From positions 682,001-746,000 of the forward strand of contig NZ_VTZS01000003.1 of the NCBI RefSeq assembly GCF_008367235.1: DNA of 64,000 bases. The letters run 5' to 3'. Positions 55,674 through 64,000 of the stretch are shown here, one piece after another. The notes beneath the pieces were generated by a model, which saw nothing but the letters and a program-made list of their open reading frames with translations, ran no database searches and was not told the DNA's origin. This DNA comes from Pareuzebyella sediminis (lineage in GTDB: Bacteria > Bacteroidota > Bacteroidia > Flavobacteriales > Flavobacteriaceae). Position 1 is the first letter of the stretch, and the number at the start of each line of letters is the position of its first letter. The position numbers were made by a program, and so were the translations under genes.

Positions 55674-58154
55674 ATGTATGTAATCAAAAGAGATGGAAGG
55701 AAAGAAATGGTCATGTTTGACAAAATCACGGCCAGAGTACGAAAATTATGCTACGGTCTTAATGATCTGGTAGACCCCTTAAAGGTCGCCATGCGCGTAA
55801 TTGAAGGACTTTATGATGGGGTGACCACCTCTGAGCTTGATAACCTTGCCGCCGAGATTGCAGCTACCATGACAACCACACATCCCGACTATGCGAAGTT
55901 GGCAGCGCGTATATCGGTCTCGAACCTTCATAAGAATACAAAGAAGTCATTCTCGGAAACCATGAAAGACCTATACGAGTACGTGAATCCGCGTACCAAT
56001 AAAAAGGCACCCCTCATTTCGGATGAGGTGTACAAAGTAATCGATGAGCATTCCGAAAGGTTGGATTCTACCATTATTTATAACCGTGATTTTGGCTATG
56101 ATTATTTCGGTTTTAAGACCTTGGAGCGCTCTTATCTTTTAAAATTAAACGGGAAAATTGTCGAACGGCCCCAACATATGTTAATGCGTGTGTCCGTCGG
56201 AATACACTTAGATGACCTAGATGCGGTTATCGAGACCTATGAGTTGATGTCAAAGAAGTATTTTACACATGCCACACCTACACTCTTCAACTCGGGAACA
56301 CCAAAACCTCAAATGTCGTCCTGTTTTTTATTGGCCATGAAAGATGATAGTATCGATGGAATTTACGATACGCTAAAACAAACCGCCAAAATCTCGCAAT
56401 CAGCTGGAGGAATAGGATTGTCTATCCACAACATTAGGGCCACAGGCTCTTATATTGCGGGTACCAACGGTACGTCGAATGGAATTGTGCCCATGCTAAA
56501 GGTGTTTAATGATACTGCGCGATATGTCGATCAGGGAGGGGGAAAGCGTAAGGGTAGTTTCGCAATCTATATGGAGCCTTGGCATGCCGATATCTATGAT
56601 TTTTTAGATCTCAAAAAGAATCACGGCAAAGAAGAAATGCGTGCGCGGGACCTGTTTTATGCCATGTGGATCTCCGATTTGTTCATGAGACGCGTCGAAG
56701 CCAATGAAGATTGGACATTAATGTGCCCTAATGAATGCCCAGGCCTTTTCAATAGTCATAGTGAGGAATTCGAAAAGTTATACACGAAGTACGAGAAGGA
56801 AGGAAAAGGAAGAAAAACAGTTAGGGCTCGGGAACTTTGGGAGAAAATCCTAGAATCTCAAATTGAGACAGGTACACCATACATGCTCTACAAAGATGCG
56901 GCGAACCGTAAGAGCAACCAGAAAAACCTAGGAACCATCCGTTCATCAAATCTTTGCACCGAGATTTTAGAGTATACCTCACCGGATGAAGTGGCCGTCT
57001 GTAATTTGGCATCCATTGCCCTACCAATGTTCATTAAGAATGGAGAGTTCGACCATAAAGAATTGTTTAAGGTTACTAAAAGAGTGACCAGAAATTTGAA
57101 CAAGGTCATTGACAGAAATTATTATCCGGTAGTTGAAGCTGAAAATTCCAATATGAGGCATAGGCCGATAGGTCTTGGTGTACAAGGCTTGGCCGACGCC
57201 TTCATTACGTTGCGCTTGCCGTTCACTAGTGATGAGGCTAAGAAATTGAACCAAGAAATTTTTGAAACCCTTTATTATGCGGCTGTTACGGCCTCGATGG
57301 AAATGGCCAAGGAAGAAGGTGCCTACTCATCGTACAAGGGTTCGCCGATTTCACAGGGTGAATTTCAACACAACCTATGGGGTATTAAGGATGAAGAACT
57401 CTCTGGAAGATGGGATTGGGCTAAACTACGTAAGGCAGTAAAGAAAAATGGGGTGCGCAATTCTTTGTTGGTAGCTCCAATGCCAACGGCCTCGACCTCA
57501 CAGATTCTTGGCAATAACGAGTGTTTTGAACCCTACACATCGAACATATACACAAGAAGGGTGTTATCTGGGGAGTTTATAGTAGTAAATAAGCATCTTT
57601 TGGAAGATTTGGTGAACTTAGGGATGTGGAATGAAAATATGAAACAAGAATTGATGCGGGCCAACGGTTCAATTCAACATATAGAGACTATTCCCCAAGA
57701 AATTCGGGAACTTTATAAAACCGTTTGGGAGCTCAGTATGAAAGATATCATTGACATGAGCCGTCAACGCGGGTATTTTATCGACCAGAGCCAATCGTTG
57801 AACCTGTTTATGGAGAATGCCAATTATGCGAAATTAACGTCGATGCATTTTTACGCTTGGAAGAGTGGCCTAAAAACAGGAATGTACTATTTGCGCACCA
57901 AGGCTGCAGTTGATGCCATCAAATTTACTTTAGACAATAGTAAAAGCAAAGCCGCTCCGGTTAGCGTGGCGGCAGAAGCCGAGGCCGAGGCGACCACTCC
58001 TCCCGTTGAAGCTGCCGTTGCGATGGAGGTCAAAACATCGGTGCCTCAACAAAGTGTTGATATACAGCCCATGACACCTGCTGAAATGAAGGAAATGATT
58101 GCGCGTGCAAAAGAAGGACAGGCGGACGACGACTGTTTAATGTGTGGATCGTGA
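55674..58154 (+). CDS. nrdA: Ribonucleotide reductase large subunit NrdA (class I)
   Basis: The 826-aa subunit reduces ribonucleoside diphosphates. It has an N-terminal ATP-cone (about 1-90, [20 protein letters not shown]), active-site Cys-containing segments [12 protein letters not shown] (first redox Cys) and [11 protein letters not shown] (the radical Cys loop), and a C-terminal CLMCGS with the electron-shuttle pair. Between the core (ending near residue 755) and the tail lies an Ala/Glu/Val/Pro-rich linker with [18 protein letters not shown] 55674 gives MYVIKRDG. A strong terminator follows. Confidence 0.96.
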   Translation: MYVIKRDGRKEMVMFDKITARVRKLCYGLNDLVDPLKVAMRVIEGLYDGVTTSELDNLAAEIAATMTTTHPDYAKLAARISVSNLHKNTKKSFSETMKDLYEYVNPRTNKKAPLISDEVYKVIDEHSERLDSTIIYNRDFGYDYFGFKTLERSYLLKLNGKIVERPQHMLMRVSVGIHLDDLDAVIETYELMSKKYFTHATPTLFNSGTPKPQMSSCFLLAMKDDSIDGIYDTLKQTAKISQSAGGIGLSIHNIRATGSYIAGTNGTSNGIVPMLKVFNDTARYVDQGGGKRKGSFAIYMEPWHADIYDFLDLKKNHGKEEMRARDLFYAMWISDLFMRRVEANEDWTLMCPNECPGLFNSHSEEFEKLYTKYEKEGKGRKTVRARELWEKILESQIETGTPYMLYKDAANRKSNQKNLGTIRSSNLCTEILEYTSPDEVAVCNLASIALPMFIKNGEFDHKELFKVTKRVTRNLNKVIDRNYYPVVEAENSNMRHRPIGLGVQGLADAFITLRLPFTSDEAKKLNQEIFETLYYAAVTASMEMAKEEGAYSSYKGSPISQGEFQHNLWGIKDEELSGRWDWAKLRKAVKKNGVRNSLLVAPMPTASTSQILGNNECFEPYTSNIYTRRVLSGEFIVVNKHLLEDLVNLGMWNENMKQELMRANGSIQHIETIPQEIRELYKTVWELSMKDIIDMSRQRGYFIDQSQSLNLFMENANYAKLTSMHFYAWKSGLKTGMYYLRTKAAVDAIKFTLDNSKSKAAPVSVAAEAEAEATTPPVEAAVAMEVKTSVPQQSVDIQPMTPAEMKEMIARAKEGQADDDCLMCGS

Positions 58155-58176
58155 CCAAACCTGTGTTTATTAAATG

Positions 58177-58208
58177 AAGGAACCCCGGCAATACCGGGGT
58201 TCCTTATT
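58177..58208 (+). terminator. Rho-independent terminator after nrdA
   Basis: A perfect 10-bp stem GGAACCCCGG/CCGGGGTTCC with a CAATA loop (58187-58191) is followed by TTATTTTT. It lies 22 bp after the nrdA stop and ends the nrdBA unit. Confidence 0.9.
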
Positions 58209-58226
58209 TTTAAGGATGACCCCTAA

Positions 58227-58310
58227 TTTCATTTTTTGGTATAGAGCTTGGCCATTATTGCGAAAAAATAGGCCAAGACGTAAATCAATAAGAAGATTGC
58301 CGCATTGTCC
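58227..58310 (-). CDS. 27-aa predicted single-pass membrane peptide
   Basis: The minus-strand ATG at 58310 opens 27 codons: MDNAA, a 17-residue hydrophobic stretch (IFLLIYVLAYFFAIMAK) and LYTKK before TGA. The order (acidic start, one membrane helix, basic end) is typical of small membrane proteins. It is antisense to the nrdA downstream region and just beyond the nrdA terminator. No homologue can be claimed from sequence alone; it could be chance. Confidence 0.35.
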
Positions 58311-58748
58311 ATTACTTCATAAATACTTGTTTTTTAAACATATACATGGTATAACGGACGGATAGATTATAGTGAACGGTTGATAATCGGTTTTTTATCT
58401 AATATTCTAAAGAATAGATCAGACCGAAGCAGTGGTAAGGGTTGTTCGTAAGGTATTGCACAGCTTTTAGTTCTTGGCCAATCTTATTTGGAGTAGAGGG
58501 CAAGAGCAACTTTGAACAAAGAAGAATCAAAGAATAGAAGAAAAGACACTATATAGACCCGACCCATTGGTTGACAATGACATAATAATGATTATTAAGC
58601 CCTTTACGTATATCGTATCATTTGAAAATCTGCGGCAAAGCGGTAATCAAAAGACTTATGGCTATGAAAGCTAGTAGTATGGTTGATTGGAAGATAAAAT
58701 TTACCGAACACTTTTATTATATTTAGTTCATAGAAAAAAGCACCAATA
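58311..58748. other. Intergenic region upstream of trpB2, no gene seen
   Basis: AT-rich sequence with no recognised gene or strong hairpin. It presumably contains the trpB2 promoter near the right end, although I could not find a two-box match. Confidence 0.4.
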
Positions 58749-60116
58749 ATGAAGCAAAGAAAATTTACTCTTGAAGACAAAGAAATTCCGGAACATTGGT
58801 ATAACATCGTAGCAGATATGCCCAACAAACCCTTGCCGCCCTTGCACCCAGGCACATTACAGCCCATTGGCCCGGATGCATTGGCTCCTTTGTTCCCCAT
58901 GGCCCTTATTGAACAGGAGGTGAGTACCGATAAATGGATTGCCATTCCTGATGAGGTACGAGAGATATACTCATTATGGAGGCCAACACCACTTTATAGG
59001 GCTTATGGCTTGGAAAAGGCGTTGGATACGCCCGCTAAAATTTACTATAAGTACGAAGGGGTTAGCCCCTCGGGCTCCCATAAGCCGAATACAGCGGTTC
59101 CGCAAGCTTACTACAATAAAAAAGAAGGCGTAAAGCGTATTACTACCGAGACCGGTGCAGGTCAATGGGGTAGCGCATTAAGTTTTGCCTGTCAGCATTT
59201 TGACATTGAATGTGATGTATATATGGTCAAGTTATCATATCATCATAAACCCTATAGAAAATCGATGATGAACGCCTGGGGCGCAAATGTTTTCGCTTCG
59301 CCCACCAATCTGACCGAGGCAGGAAGGAAGATTTTGGCGGAGAATCCTGATAGTCCCGGTTCTTTGGGAATAGCCATTTCCGAGGCTGTAGAAATGGCAG
59401 CTCAACGAGATGATACCAAATACGCCTTGGGCAGTGTTTTAAACCATGTTAAGTTGCATCAGACCGTTATTGGTCAAGAAGCCATCAAGCAGATGGAAAA
59501 GGCCGGTGATATGCCAGATATTGTAATAGCACCTTTTGGTGGAGGCTCCAATTTTGCCGGCTTGGCATTTCCCTTTTTACGGTTGAACCTAGAAAAGGGT
59601 GCTGCTATTCGCTGCATTGCTAGTGAACCTACTTCGTGCCCAAAATTGACCCGTGGAGTGTTTCGTTATGATTTTGGAGATACGGGCGGGATGACACCTT
59701 TGCTACCCATGTATACTTTGGGGCATGATTTTGTTCCTGCCCCTATTCATGCTGGGGGATTACGGTACCATGGGGCTGGGGTTATCGTGAGCCAATTGCT
59801 AAAAGATAAATTGATCGAGGCAGTTGCCCATGACAATGTTGAGGTTTTTGAAGCAGGCGTACTTTTTGCCAAGACAGAAGGTATCATTCCCGCACCAGAG
59901 GCGACCCACGGAATTGCAACCGTTATTGCCGAAGCGAACAAGTGCAAACAGGAGGGGATTTCGAAAACCATACTTTTTAATCTCTGCGGGCATGGTAACT
60001 TTGATATGAAGGCATATGATGACTATTTCGAAGGAAAAATTGTAAGGCATGAATTATCACAAGATGAAATCAACGCTTCCATAGCGCGCTTAAATACTCC
60101 AGAGATACCTGTATGA
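58749..60116 (+). CDS. trpB2: TrpB2-type tryptophan synthase beta-like PLP enzyme
   Basis: The 455-aa protein belongs to the long TrpB2 class. The PLP lysine is K112 in SPSGSHKPNTAVPQ; the phosphate-binding loop is in IAPFGGGSNFAG, and TETGAGQWGSAL follows the family pattern. TrpB2 enzymes make tryptophan from indole and serine without tight TrpA dependence, or act on related substrates. No other trp gene is nearby. The following hydrolase gene overlaps it by 4 bp. Confidence 0.93.
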   Translation: MKQRKFTLEDKEIPEHWYNIVADMPNKPLPPLHPGTLQPIGPDALAPLFPMALIEQEVSTDKWIAIPDEVREIYSLWRPTPLYRAYGLEKALDTPAKIYYKYEGVSPSGSHKPNTAVPQAYYNKKEGVKRITTETGAGQWGSALSFACQHFDIECDVYMVKLSYHHKPYRKSMMNAWGANVFASPTNLTEAGRKILAENPDSPGSLGIAISEAVEMAAQRDDTKYALGSVLNHVKLHQTVIGQEAIKQMEKAGDMPDIVIAPFGGGSNFAGLAFPFLRLNLEKGAAIRCIASEPTSCPKLTRGVFRYDFGDTGGMTPLLPMYTLGHDFVPAPIHAGGLRYHGAGVIVSQLLKDKLIEAVAHDNVEVFEAGVLFAKTEGIIPAPEATHGIATVIAEANKCKQEGISKTILFNLCGHGNFDMKAYDDYFEGKIVRHELSQDEINASIARLNTPEIPV

Positions 60117-61084
60117 GCAAAACACAAAGGTTGACAGTTTCTTTAAAGCTATCTTTTTTCATCTTTGGGCTGTTCCTACTTTTCTTTTTTTTCAGTTGTA
60201 AGGAGAAGCCCCGATGGACACCTTCGGAGGGATATGTAGCGGTTAAAGGGGGTGAGATTTGGTATGGGATATTGGGAGAGGGGAATAAAAAACCGATAAT
60301 GCTGCTTCACGGAGGGCCTGGAAGTACGAGTCAGTATTTTTATCAGCTTGAGCCCTTAAGTGAAGAACGCCCTATTATTCTTTTCGACCAATTAGGAAGC
60401 GGTAGGTCAACCTATCATACAGATACGACTTTGATGACCATTCCGAATTTTGTGAGTCAGGTCGCTAAATTGAAGGAAGCGCTCGATTTAGAAGAATATT
60501 TTGTTCTGGGCCATTCTTGGGGATCGGCATTGGCCATGGAATATTATTTGGCCCATCCAGATGGCATTGAAGGAATTATTTTCAGCAGCCCTCTGTTAAG
60601 TACCTCTTTATGGGAGGCAGATGCAGACACCCTAATACGATCATTACCCGACTCCATTCAAAATATCATTTCAATAGCCGAAAAAAACCGCGATTTTGAT
60701 ACGTCCGACTATAAATATGCCGACTCGATATATTGGAGCAAATTTGGCCTTCGAAAGGGTGACAAAAAGCATTTTCTAGATACGGTCGATGTGTCGCCTA
60801 ATAAGGTCATTTATAAGTACATGTGGGGCCCCAGTGAATTTATGGCAACCGGCACTTTAAAAAACTTTGATCGGGTAAAAAATTTAGCTGAAATAAAGCT
60901 GCCTGTACTATTCTTGACAGGGGAATTTGACGAGGCCCGTCCTTCCACGGTATCCCGGTTCAAAGGTTTGGTGCCCGACTCAAGATTTGAGGTGATAAAA
61001 GAAGCCGGGCATTCGACCATGCGCGATAACGCTGAACAATATAATAAAGCAATTGCCCAATTTCTAAATGAAATCGATTCTTGA
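60113..61084 (+). CDS. Lipoprotein alpha/beta hydrolase (proline iminopeptidase-like, S33)
   Basis: The 323-aa protein has a lipobox-like FFSC (C29) after a hydrophobic stretch, then an alpha/beta hydrolase fold: oxyanion LLHGGPGSTSQ (64-74), nucleophile GHSWGS with S135, and late Asp/His in LTGEFDEARPS and EAGHSTMRDN. It resembles the S33 proline iminopeptidases. It is translationally coupled to trpB2 (ATGA overlap) and may act on peptides or esters at the envelope. No direct metabolic link to trpB2 is visible. Confidence 0.88.
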   Translation: MSKTQRLTVSLKLSFFIFGLFLLFFFFSCKEKPRWTPSEGYVAVKGGEIWYGILGEGNKKPIMLLHGGPGSTSQYFYQLEPLSEERPIILFDQLGSGRSTYHTDTTLMTIPNFVSQVAKLKEALDLEEYFVLGHSWGSALAMEYYLAHPDGIEGIIFSSPLLSTSLWEADADTLIRSLPDSIQNIISIAEKNRDFDTSDYKYADSIYWSKFGLRKGDKKHFLDTVDVSPNKVIYKYMWGPSEFMATGTLKNFDRVKNLAEIKLPVLFLTGEFDEARPSTVSRFKGLVPDSRFEVIKEAGHSTMRDNAEQYNKAIAQFLNEIDS

Positions 61085-61109
61085 TTTCATGATTTTGTAG
61101 AAAGGCGAA

Positions 61110-62030
61110 CTATAAAAAGGAATCTTCTTGAATGTAGGCGTCGATTACCGCTTGCTCACCAGCTTTCCCTTGCTTTGAATTGCCATGTTCCATACCCAGA
61201 ACGCCTTCAAAGCCCTTTTCGTAAATCCATTTAAATACGTTCTTATAGTTAATTTCGCCTGTCGTCGGCTCTTTACGGCCTGGGTTATCCCCTATTTGGA
61301 TATAGCCGATTTCATCCCATGTAAGATCCATATTATGGATAAGGTGCCCCTCTGTTTTTTGCATATGGTAGATATCGAACAAAATTTTACAGGACGGGCT
61401 ATCTACTCCCTTGCAGATCATATATGTCTGGTCGGAATTCTGTAAATACAAGTCTGGCGAATCTGATAGTGGCTCAAGCACCATTACCAAGCCGTGGGGT
61501 TCGAAGATTTCGGCACCCCTTTTTAGAGCTTCGATGACATTCCCGTCCTGTACCCCGATAGGTAGGTTTCTTTCGAATCCACCAGGCACTACGGTCATCC
61601 ATTTGGCATTCACACGCTTGGCTACTTCAACGGCCCGTTTACAACCATCTAGAAAAATGTCTAGATACTCTTGTTTTCCAGCTGCAAGGGTATTGGCCAT
61701 ATTGCCTCCCTTATCGACTACAAAAACACCCATGGTCATGCCTCGTTTGGCCAAGGTTTCGCCCATCTTGGTTTGGAGGGCTATATCGCGACCCATCATA
61801 CCATTATCTTCGAAGGCGGTAAATCCTTGATCCGCCATAAAATTTATTTGGTCTATGGGGTCATCACCTGCTAGTTCTTTGAACATACCTAAATGAGGGG
61901 CATACTTCAGGTTGAAATGGTGCGGCGCCTTTGCCGTCGGGTTGGTTAGATTTGCGTATGATAGGCCACTTGACAAGGATAAGGCTCCACTGGTTAAAGC
62001 CGTTTTTTGGATAAAGTTTCTTCGTTTCAT
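61110..62030 (-). CDS. Exported TIM-barrel protein (sugar isomerase/epimerase-like)
   Basis: The 306-aa protein starts with KRRNFIQKTALTSGALSLSS, a twin-arginine-type or Sec signal. The body is a xylose-isomerase-like TIM barrel with metal-binding residues in VLEPLSDSPDL, ILFDIYHMQKTEGHL, YIQIGDNPGRKE and VLGMEHGNS. It is similar to hydroxypyruvate isomerase-like proteins of Bacteroidota. It lies downstream of the gluconate-dehydrogenase-3 and GMC genes on the same strand, so it probably works on sugars or keto-sugars. Confidence 0.88.
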   Translation of the reverse strand: MKRRNFIQKTALTSGALSLSSGLSYANLTNPTAKAPHHFNLKYAPHLGMFKELAGDDPIDQINFMADQGFTAFEDNGMMGRDIALQTKMGETLAKRGMTMGVFVVDKGGNMANTLAAGKQEYLDIFLDGCKRAVEVAKRVNAKWMTVVPGGFERNLPIGVQDGNVIEALKRGAEIFEPHGLVMVLEPLSDSPDLYLQNSDQTYMICKGVDSPSCKILFDIYHMQKTEGHLIHNMDLTWDEIGYIQIGDNPGRKEPTTGEINYKNVFKWIYEKGFEGVLGMEHGNSKQGKAGEQAVIDAYIQEDSFL

Positions 62031-62098
62031 AGGTTCTGGTTCGGTTTTTAAGATATAAATCTGATTATGCTATTTAATTATAGGTTGACTTCATAAAA

Positions 62099-62173
62099 AA
62101 GAGCTAAAAACCTTAAAAGTAGTTGAGGTGGAATCAACCATTTTATCCTTAACATTTCAAGTTTCTAGCTCTT
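62099..62173. repeat. Nested inverted repeats between the TIM-barrel and GDH-3 genes
   Basis: The outer arms AAGAGCTA (62099-62106) and TAGCTCTT (62166-62173) are perfect. Inside them GTTGA and TCAAC form a smaller stem. The structure lies after the gluconate dehydrogenase subunit gene (minus strand) and before the TIM-barrel gene, and may be a terminator or processing site. There is no long T-run. Confidence 0.45.
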
Positions 62174-62198
62174 CTTGATTTTATTGTCTTTCATGAGA

Positions 62199-62846
62199 CT
62201 ATAGTGACCAAGCCTTCCCTCCTGTCAACTCTTGGGCGTCGGCACAGGGAATATACTCACCGGGCACCGGAAGATACGCTAGAACTTTTTCACCTACATA
62301 CTCCGAGGTTTTATACCCTAGAATGGTTAGGCCTCTTAAGTTGTTGGCAAATGCAAATCTCGAGACACCTTCTTCTAACTGAGGTTCTTTACCTTCGGCG
62401 ACAGCCTCATGGTATTGCGTTATGGAATCAAAATATTTTGCCTGGTCTTCTTTTGTAATTTTAAGGGAGGTGGCTAAAACGGGTTCGAGTTCTTCCATGG
62501 TAAGTTCGCCCGCCTTCTCCTTTCCGGAATCATTCAGGGCTTTTTCAAGAAAACGGTCCATAGACATTTTCAAAAAATCTTGTTGATCCGTTTCCATCAC
62601 CTGATCGGCGAACCGATCGATAAAGAGATGTACCTGCGTTGCTGAAGCAGCTGGAGTATCGGTCTTAGGAATGATGATATCTACCAATTTGGTGAGTGCC
62701 GCACCTTCATCTTTTGAAAAGAAATCAGGGGTCCATTCCAGAGCGGTCTCCTTTTTACAACTTTGGGCAATGCTAATTAGGGTGGGCGTGGCTACTGTGT
62801 AGCCTAGGGCCATCCCCATATTTTTGAGTGCTTTTCTTCTATTCAT
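62199..62846 (-). CDS. Gluconate 2-dehydrogenase subunit 3 family protein
   Basis: The 215-aa protein has an N-terminal signal with a twin-arginine-like start (NRRKALKNMGMALGY) and matches the gluconate_2-dh3 family (DEGAALTKLVDIIIPKTDTP, then the late KTSEYVGEKVLAYLPVPG). It would be the small, export-carrying subunit of a GMC-type dehydrogenase, escorting it to the periplasm. It overlaps the GMC gene stop by one base, so the two are coupled. Confidence 0.92.
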   Translation of the reverse strand: MNRRKALKNMGMALGYTVATPTLISIAQSCKKETALEWTPDFFSKDEGAALTKLVDIIIPKTDTPAASATQVHLFIDRFADQVMETDQQDFLKMSMDRFLEKALNDSGKEKAGELTMEELEPVLATSLKITKEDQAKYFDSITQYHEAVAEGKEPQLEEGVSRFAFANNLRGLTILGYKTSEYVGEKVLAYLPVPGEYIPCADAQELTGGKAWSL

Positions 62847-64000
62847 TATATATTGCCATTTTTAAGTTCTTTGACGGCATGATTAGCGGCCCTTGCCGTA
62901 AACGCCATATATGTCAATGAAGGGTTGACGCAGCTTGCCGAGGTCATGAAAGAGCCGTCGGTAACGTAAACGTTAGGTACGTCATGTAATTGGTTGTTGC
63001 CGTTAAGAACGGAGGTCTTTCTGTTTCGTCCCATACGTGCAGTACCCATTTCGTGAATACCGAGACCTAAAGCTCCAGGCCGATCGTAACCTTTTACGTC
63101 GTATAGTCCCGCTTTTTCCAGCATATCGATAGCGGACTCTTGCATATCTTTACGCATGTTCCATTCGTTTTCTTTGAATTCGGCATCAAATGTGACGGTG
63201 GGTAGCCCCCAATCGTCCAATTTATCATAGTCTAGAGTAAATCGATTGTCTTCATAAGGCAAGACTTCACCAAAACCGCCGATTCCGAAGGTCCAACCTC
63301 CAGGTTTCAATATCGTTTCCTTCAGGTCTTTTCCATAGGCCGTTTCTGCAATGAGCTCTTCCCAATTACCCCTACTTGCTCCTCCTTGATAGCCAAAGCC
63401 GCGTTTATAGTCTTTTCTGTCTGAACTTCCACCTAAGTTCCTGAACCTGGGAATATAAACTCCACTAGGCTTCCTTCCTTTGTAATATTTATCTTCGTAA
63501 CCTTCCATTTTTCCGGAAGCGCCGACCCCTAGATGATGATCCATGATATTCCTTCCCAATTGATCGGACTCGTTACCCATACCATTGGGGAACCGATCGG
63601 ATTTTGATTGCATTAAAATGGATGAGGACGCAATCGCTGAGGCACAGAGGAAAATGACCTTGGCCTTGAATTCATGGGGCTCTTTGGTGACACGATCAAT
63701 TACCTTCACCCCGGTAGCCTTTTTGGTATCAGGGTCGTACATCACCTCGGAAACGATAGAATCTGGACGCAACGTCAAATTTCCCGTACGCTCTGCGGCC
63801 GGCAGGGTTGATGAGAGGCTGCTAAAGTAGCCTCCAAAAGGGCAACCCCTGATACATCTGTTCCGAAACTGGCATTTGGTCCTTCCTTCAAATTGTTTAT
63901 CTCCGGTGATATGGGCGGTACGTCCTGCGGTTATTACCCTACCGTCAAAATTTTCGGCCACTTTTTCCCTTACATGCTGCTCAACGCAGTTTAGTTCCAT
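62846..64000 (-). CDS. GMC-family FAD oxidoreductase (N-terminal part outside window)
   Basis: The C-terminal 385 codons of a GMC oxidoreductase; the gene runs off the right edge, and the methionine at the edge is internal. Visible are GRTAHITGDKQFEGR, QFRNRCIRGCPFGGYFSS with a Cys pair, FLCASAIASSSILMQSKS, IMDHHLGV, and the conserved C-terminal MGTARMG and VNPSLTYMAFTARAANHAVK with the active-site His/Asn area. It oxidises sugar alcohols or sugars, passing electrons onward. It is coupled to the subunit 3 gene. The FAD Rossmann motif is not in view. Confidence 0.93.
   Translation of the reverse strand: MELNCVEQHVREKVAENFDGRVITAGRTAHITGDKQFEGRTKCQFRNRCIRGCPFGGYFSSLSSTLPAAERTGNLTLRPDSIVSEVMYDPDTKKATGVKVIDRVTKEPHEFKAKVIFLCASAIASSSILMQSKSDRFPNGMGNESDQLGRNIMDHHLGVGASGKMEGYEDKYYKGRKPSGVYIPRFRNLGGSSDRKDYKRGFGYQGGASRGNWEELIAETAYGKDLKETILKPGGWTFGIGGFGEVLPYEDNRFTLDYDKLDDWGLPTVTFDAEFKENEWNMRKDMQESAIDMLEKAGLYDVKGYDRPGALGLGIHEMGTARMGRNRKTSVLNGNNQLHDVPNVYVTDGSFMTSASCVNPSLTYMAFTARAANHAVKELKNGNI

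Noticed and set aside
1-64000. CRISPR arrays, prophage, insertion sequences, tRNA or rRNA genes
   Set aside because: No spaced repeat array, transposase or integrase motif, or tRNA cloverleaf was seen on reading; a dedicated search was not possible.

Overview
The window looks like a chromosomal segment of a Flavobacteriaceae-type Bacteroidota (Maribacter/Zobellia-like; lineage inferred from gene content only). Supporting signs are a SUF operon followed by DUF2480 and DUF3078 genes, Mg-type HemB, a HemC-HemD fusion, HemJ, an AraC-type regulator divergent from hemA, LytS/LytTR signalling, many Sec-exported or lipobox proteins, weak Shine-Dalgarno sequences, and promoter -7 elements of the TAnnTTTG type. 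Both edges cut a gene: sufD on the left and a GMC oxidoreductase on the right.

Layout. 1-6550: iron-sulfur assembly (sufD, sufS, sufE, a DUF59/SufT-like gene), then DUF2480 and DUF3078. The run is interrupted between sufD and sufS by a broken beta-barrel gene and an intact one. 7-16 kb: HflX, an EEP-family phosphatase/nuclease, an FKBP lipoprotein, a PolB-type exonuclease, a large propeller/cytochrome c lipoprotein, MGMT, a CNNM transporter and a serine hydrolase. 16.5-24.7 kb: the heme block on the minus strand, hemA-hemCD-hemE-GNAT-hemF-lipoprotein-hemB, with a divergent AraC regulator. 24.7-36.9 kb: DUF1460, a 1,173-aa TraB/GumN protein, an MscS channel, hemH, a MATE exporter, an esterase-like protein, EcsC, a redoxin-like protein and hemJ. 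With hemA through hemF, every step from glutamyl-tRNA to heme except hemL lies within about 20 kb. 37-49.5 kb: a sensor kinase, a crotonase, a radical SAM protein, HD and PlsC proteins, a bacilliredoxin, a J-domain protein, a HupE-like protein, a dCMP-type deaminase, an S41 protease, MarC and DUF3109.

49.5-53.3 kb: a LytTR regulator with a TPR-LytS kinase, transcribed away from two small exported-protein genes. One encodes only 47 aa. The intervening 0.4 kb carries two exact 11-bp direct repeats spaced 21 bp, as expected for a LytTR-type binding site. 53.3-54.5 kb is gene-poor. 54.5-58.2 kb: nrdB-nrdA. 58.7-64 kb: TrpB2 with an overlapping S33 hydrolase lipoprotein, then a minus-strand GMC oxidoreductase, gluconate dehydrogenase subunit 3 and TIM-barrel set typical of periplasmic sugar oxidation.

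Most of the window is core metabolism. I see no CRISPR array, prophage, transposase, integrase, rRNA, tRNA or recognisable defence island. The most promising undescribed unit is the LytTR-linked small secreted protein pair at 52.5-53.3 kb. Its parts are visible in the sequence; the regulatory link is inference.
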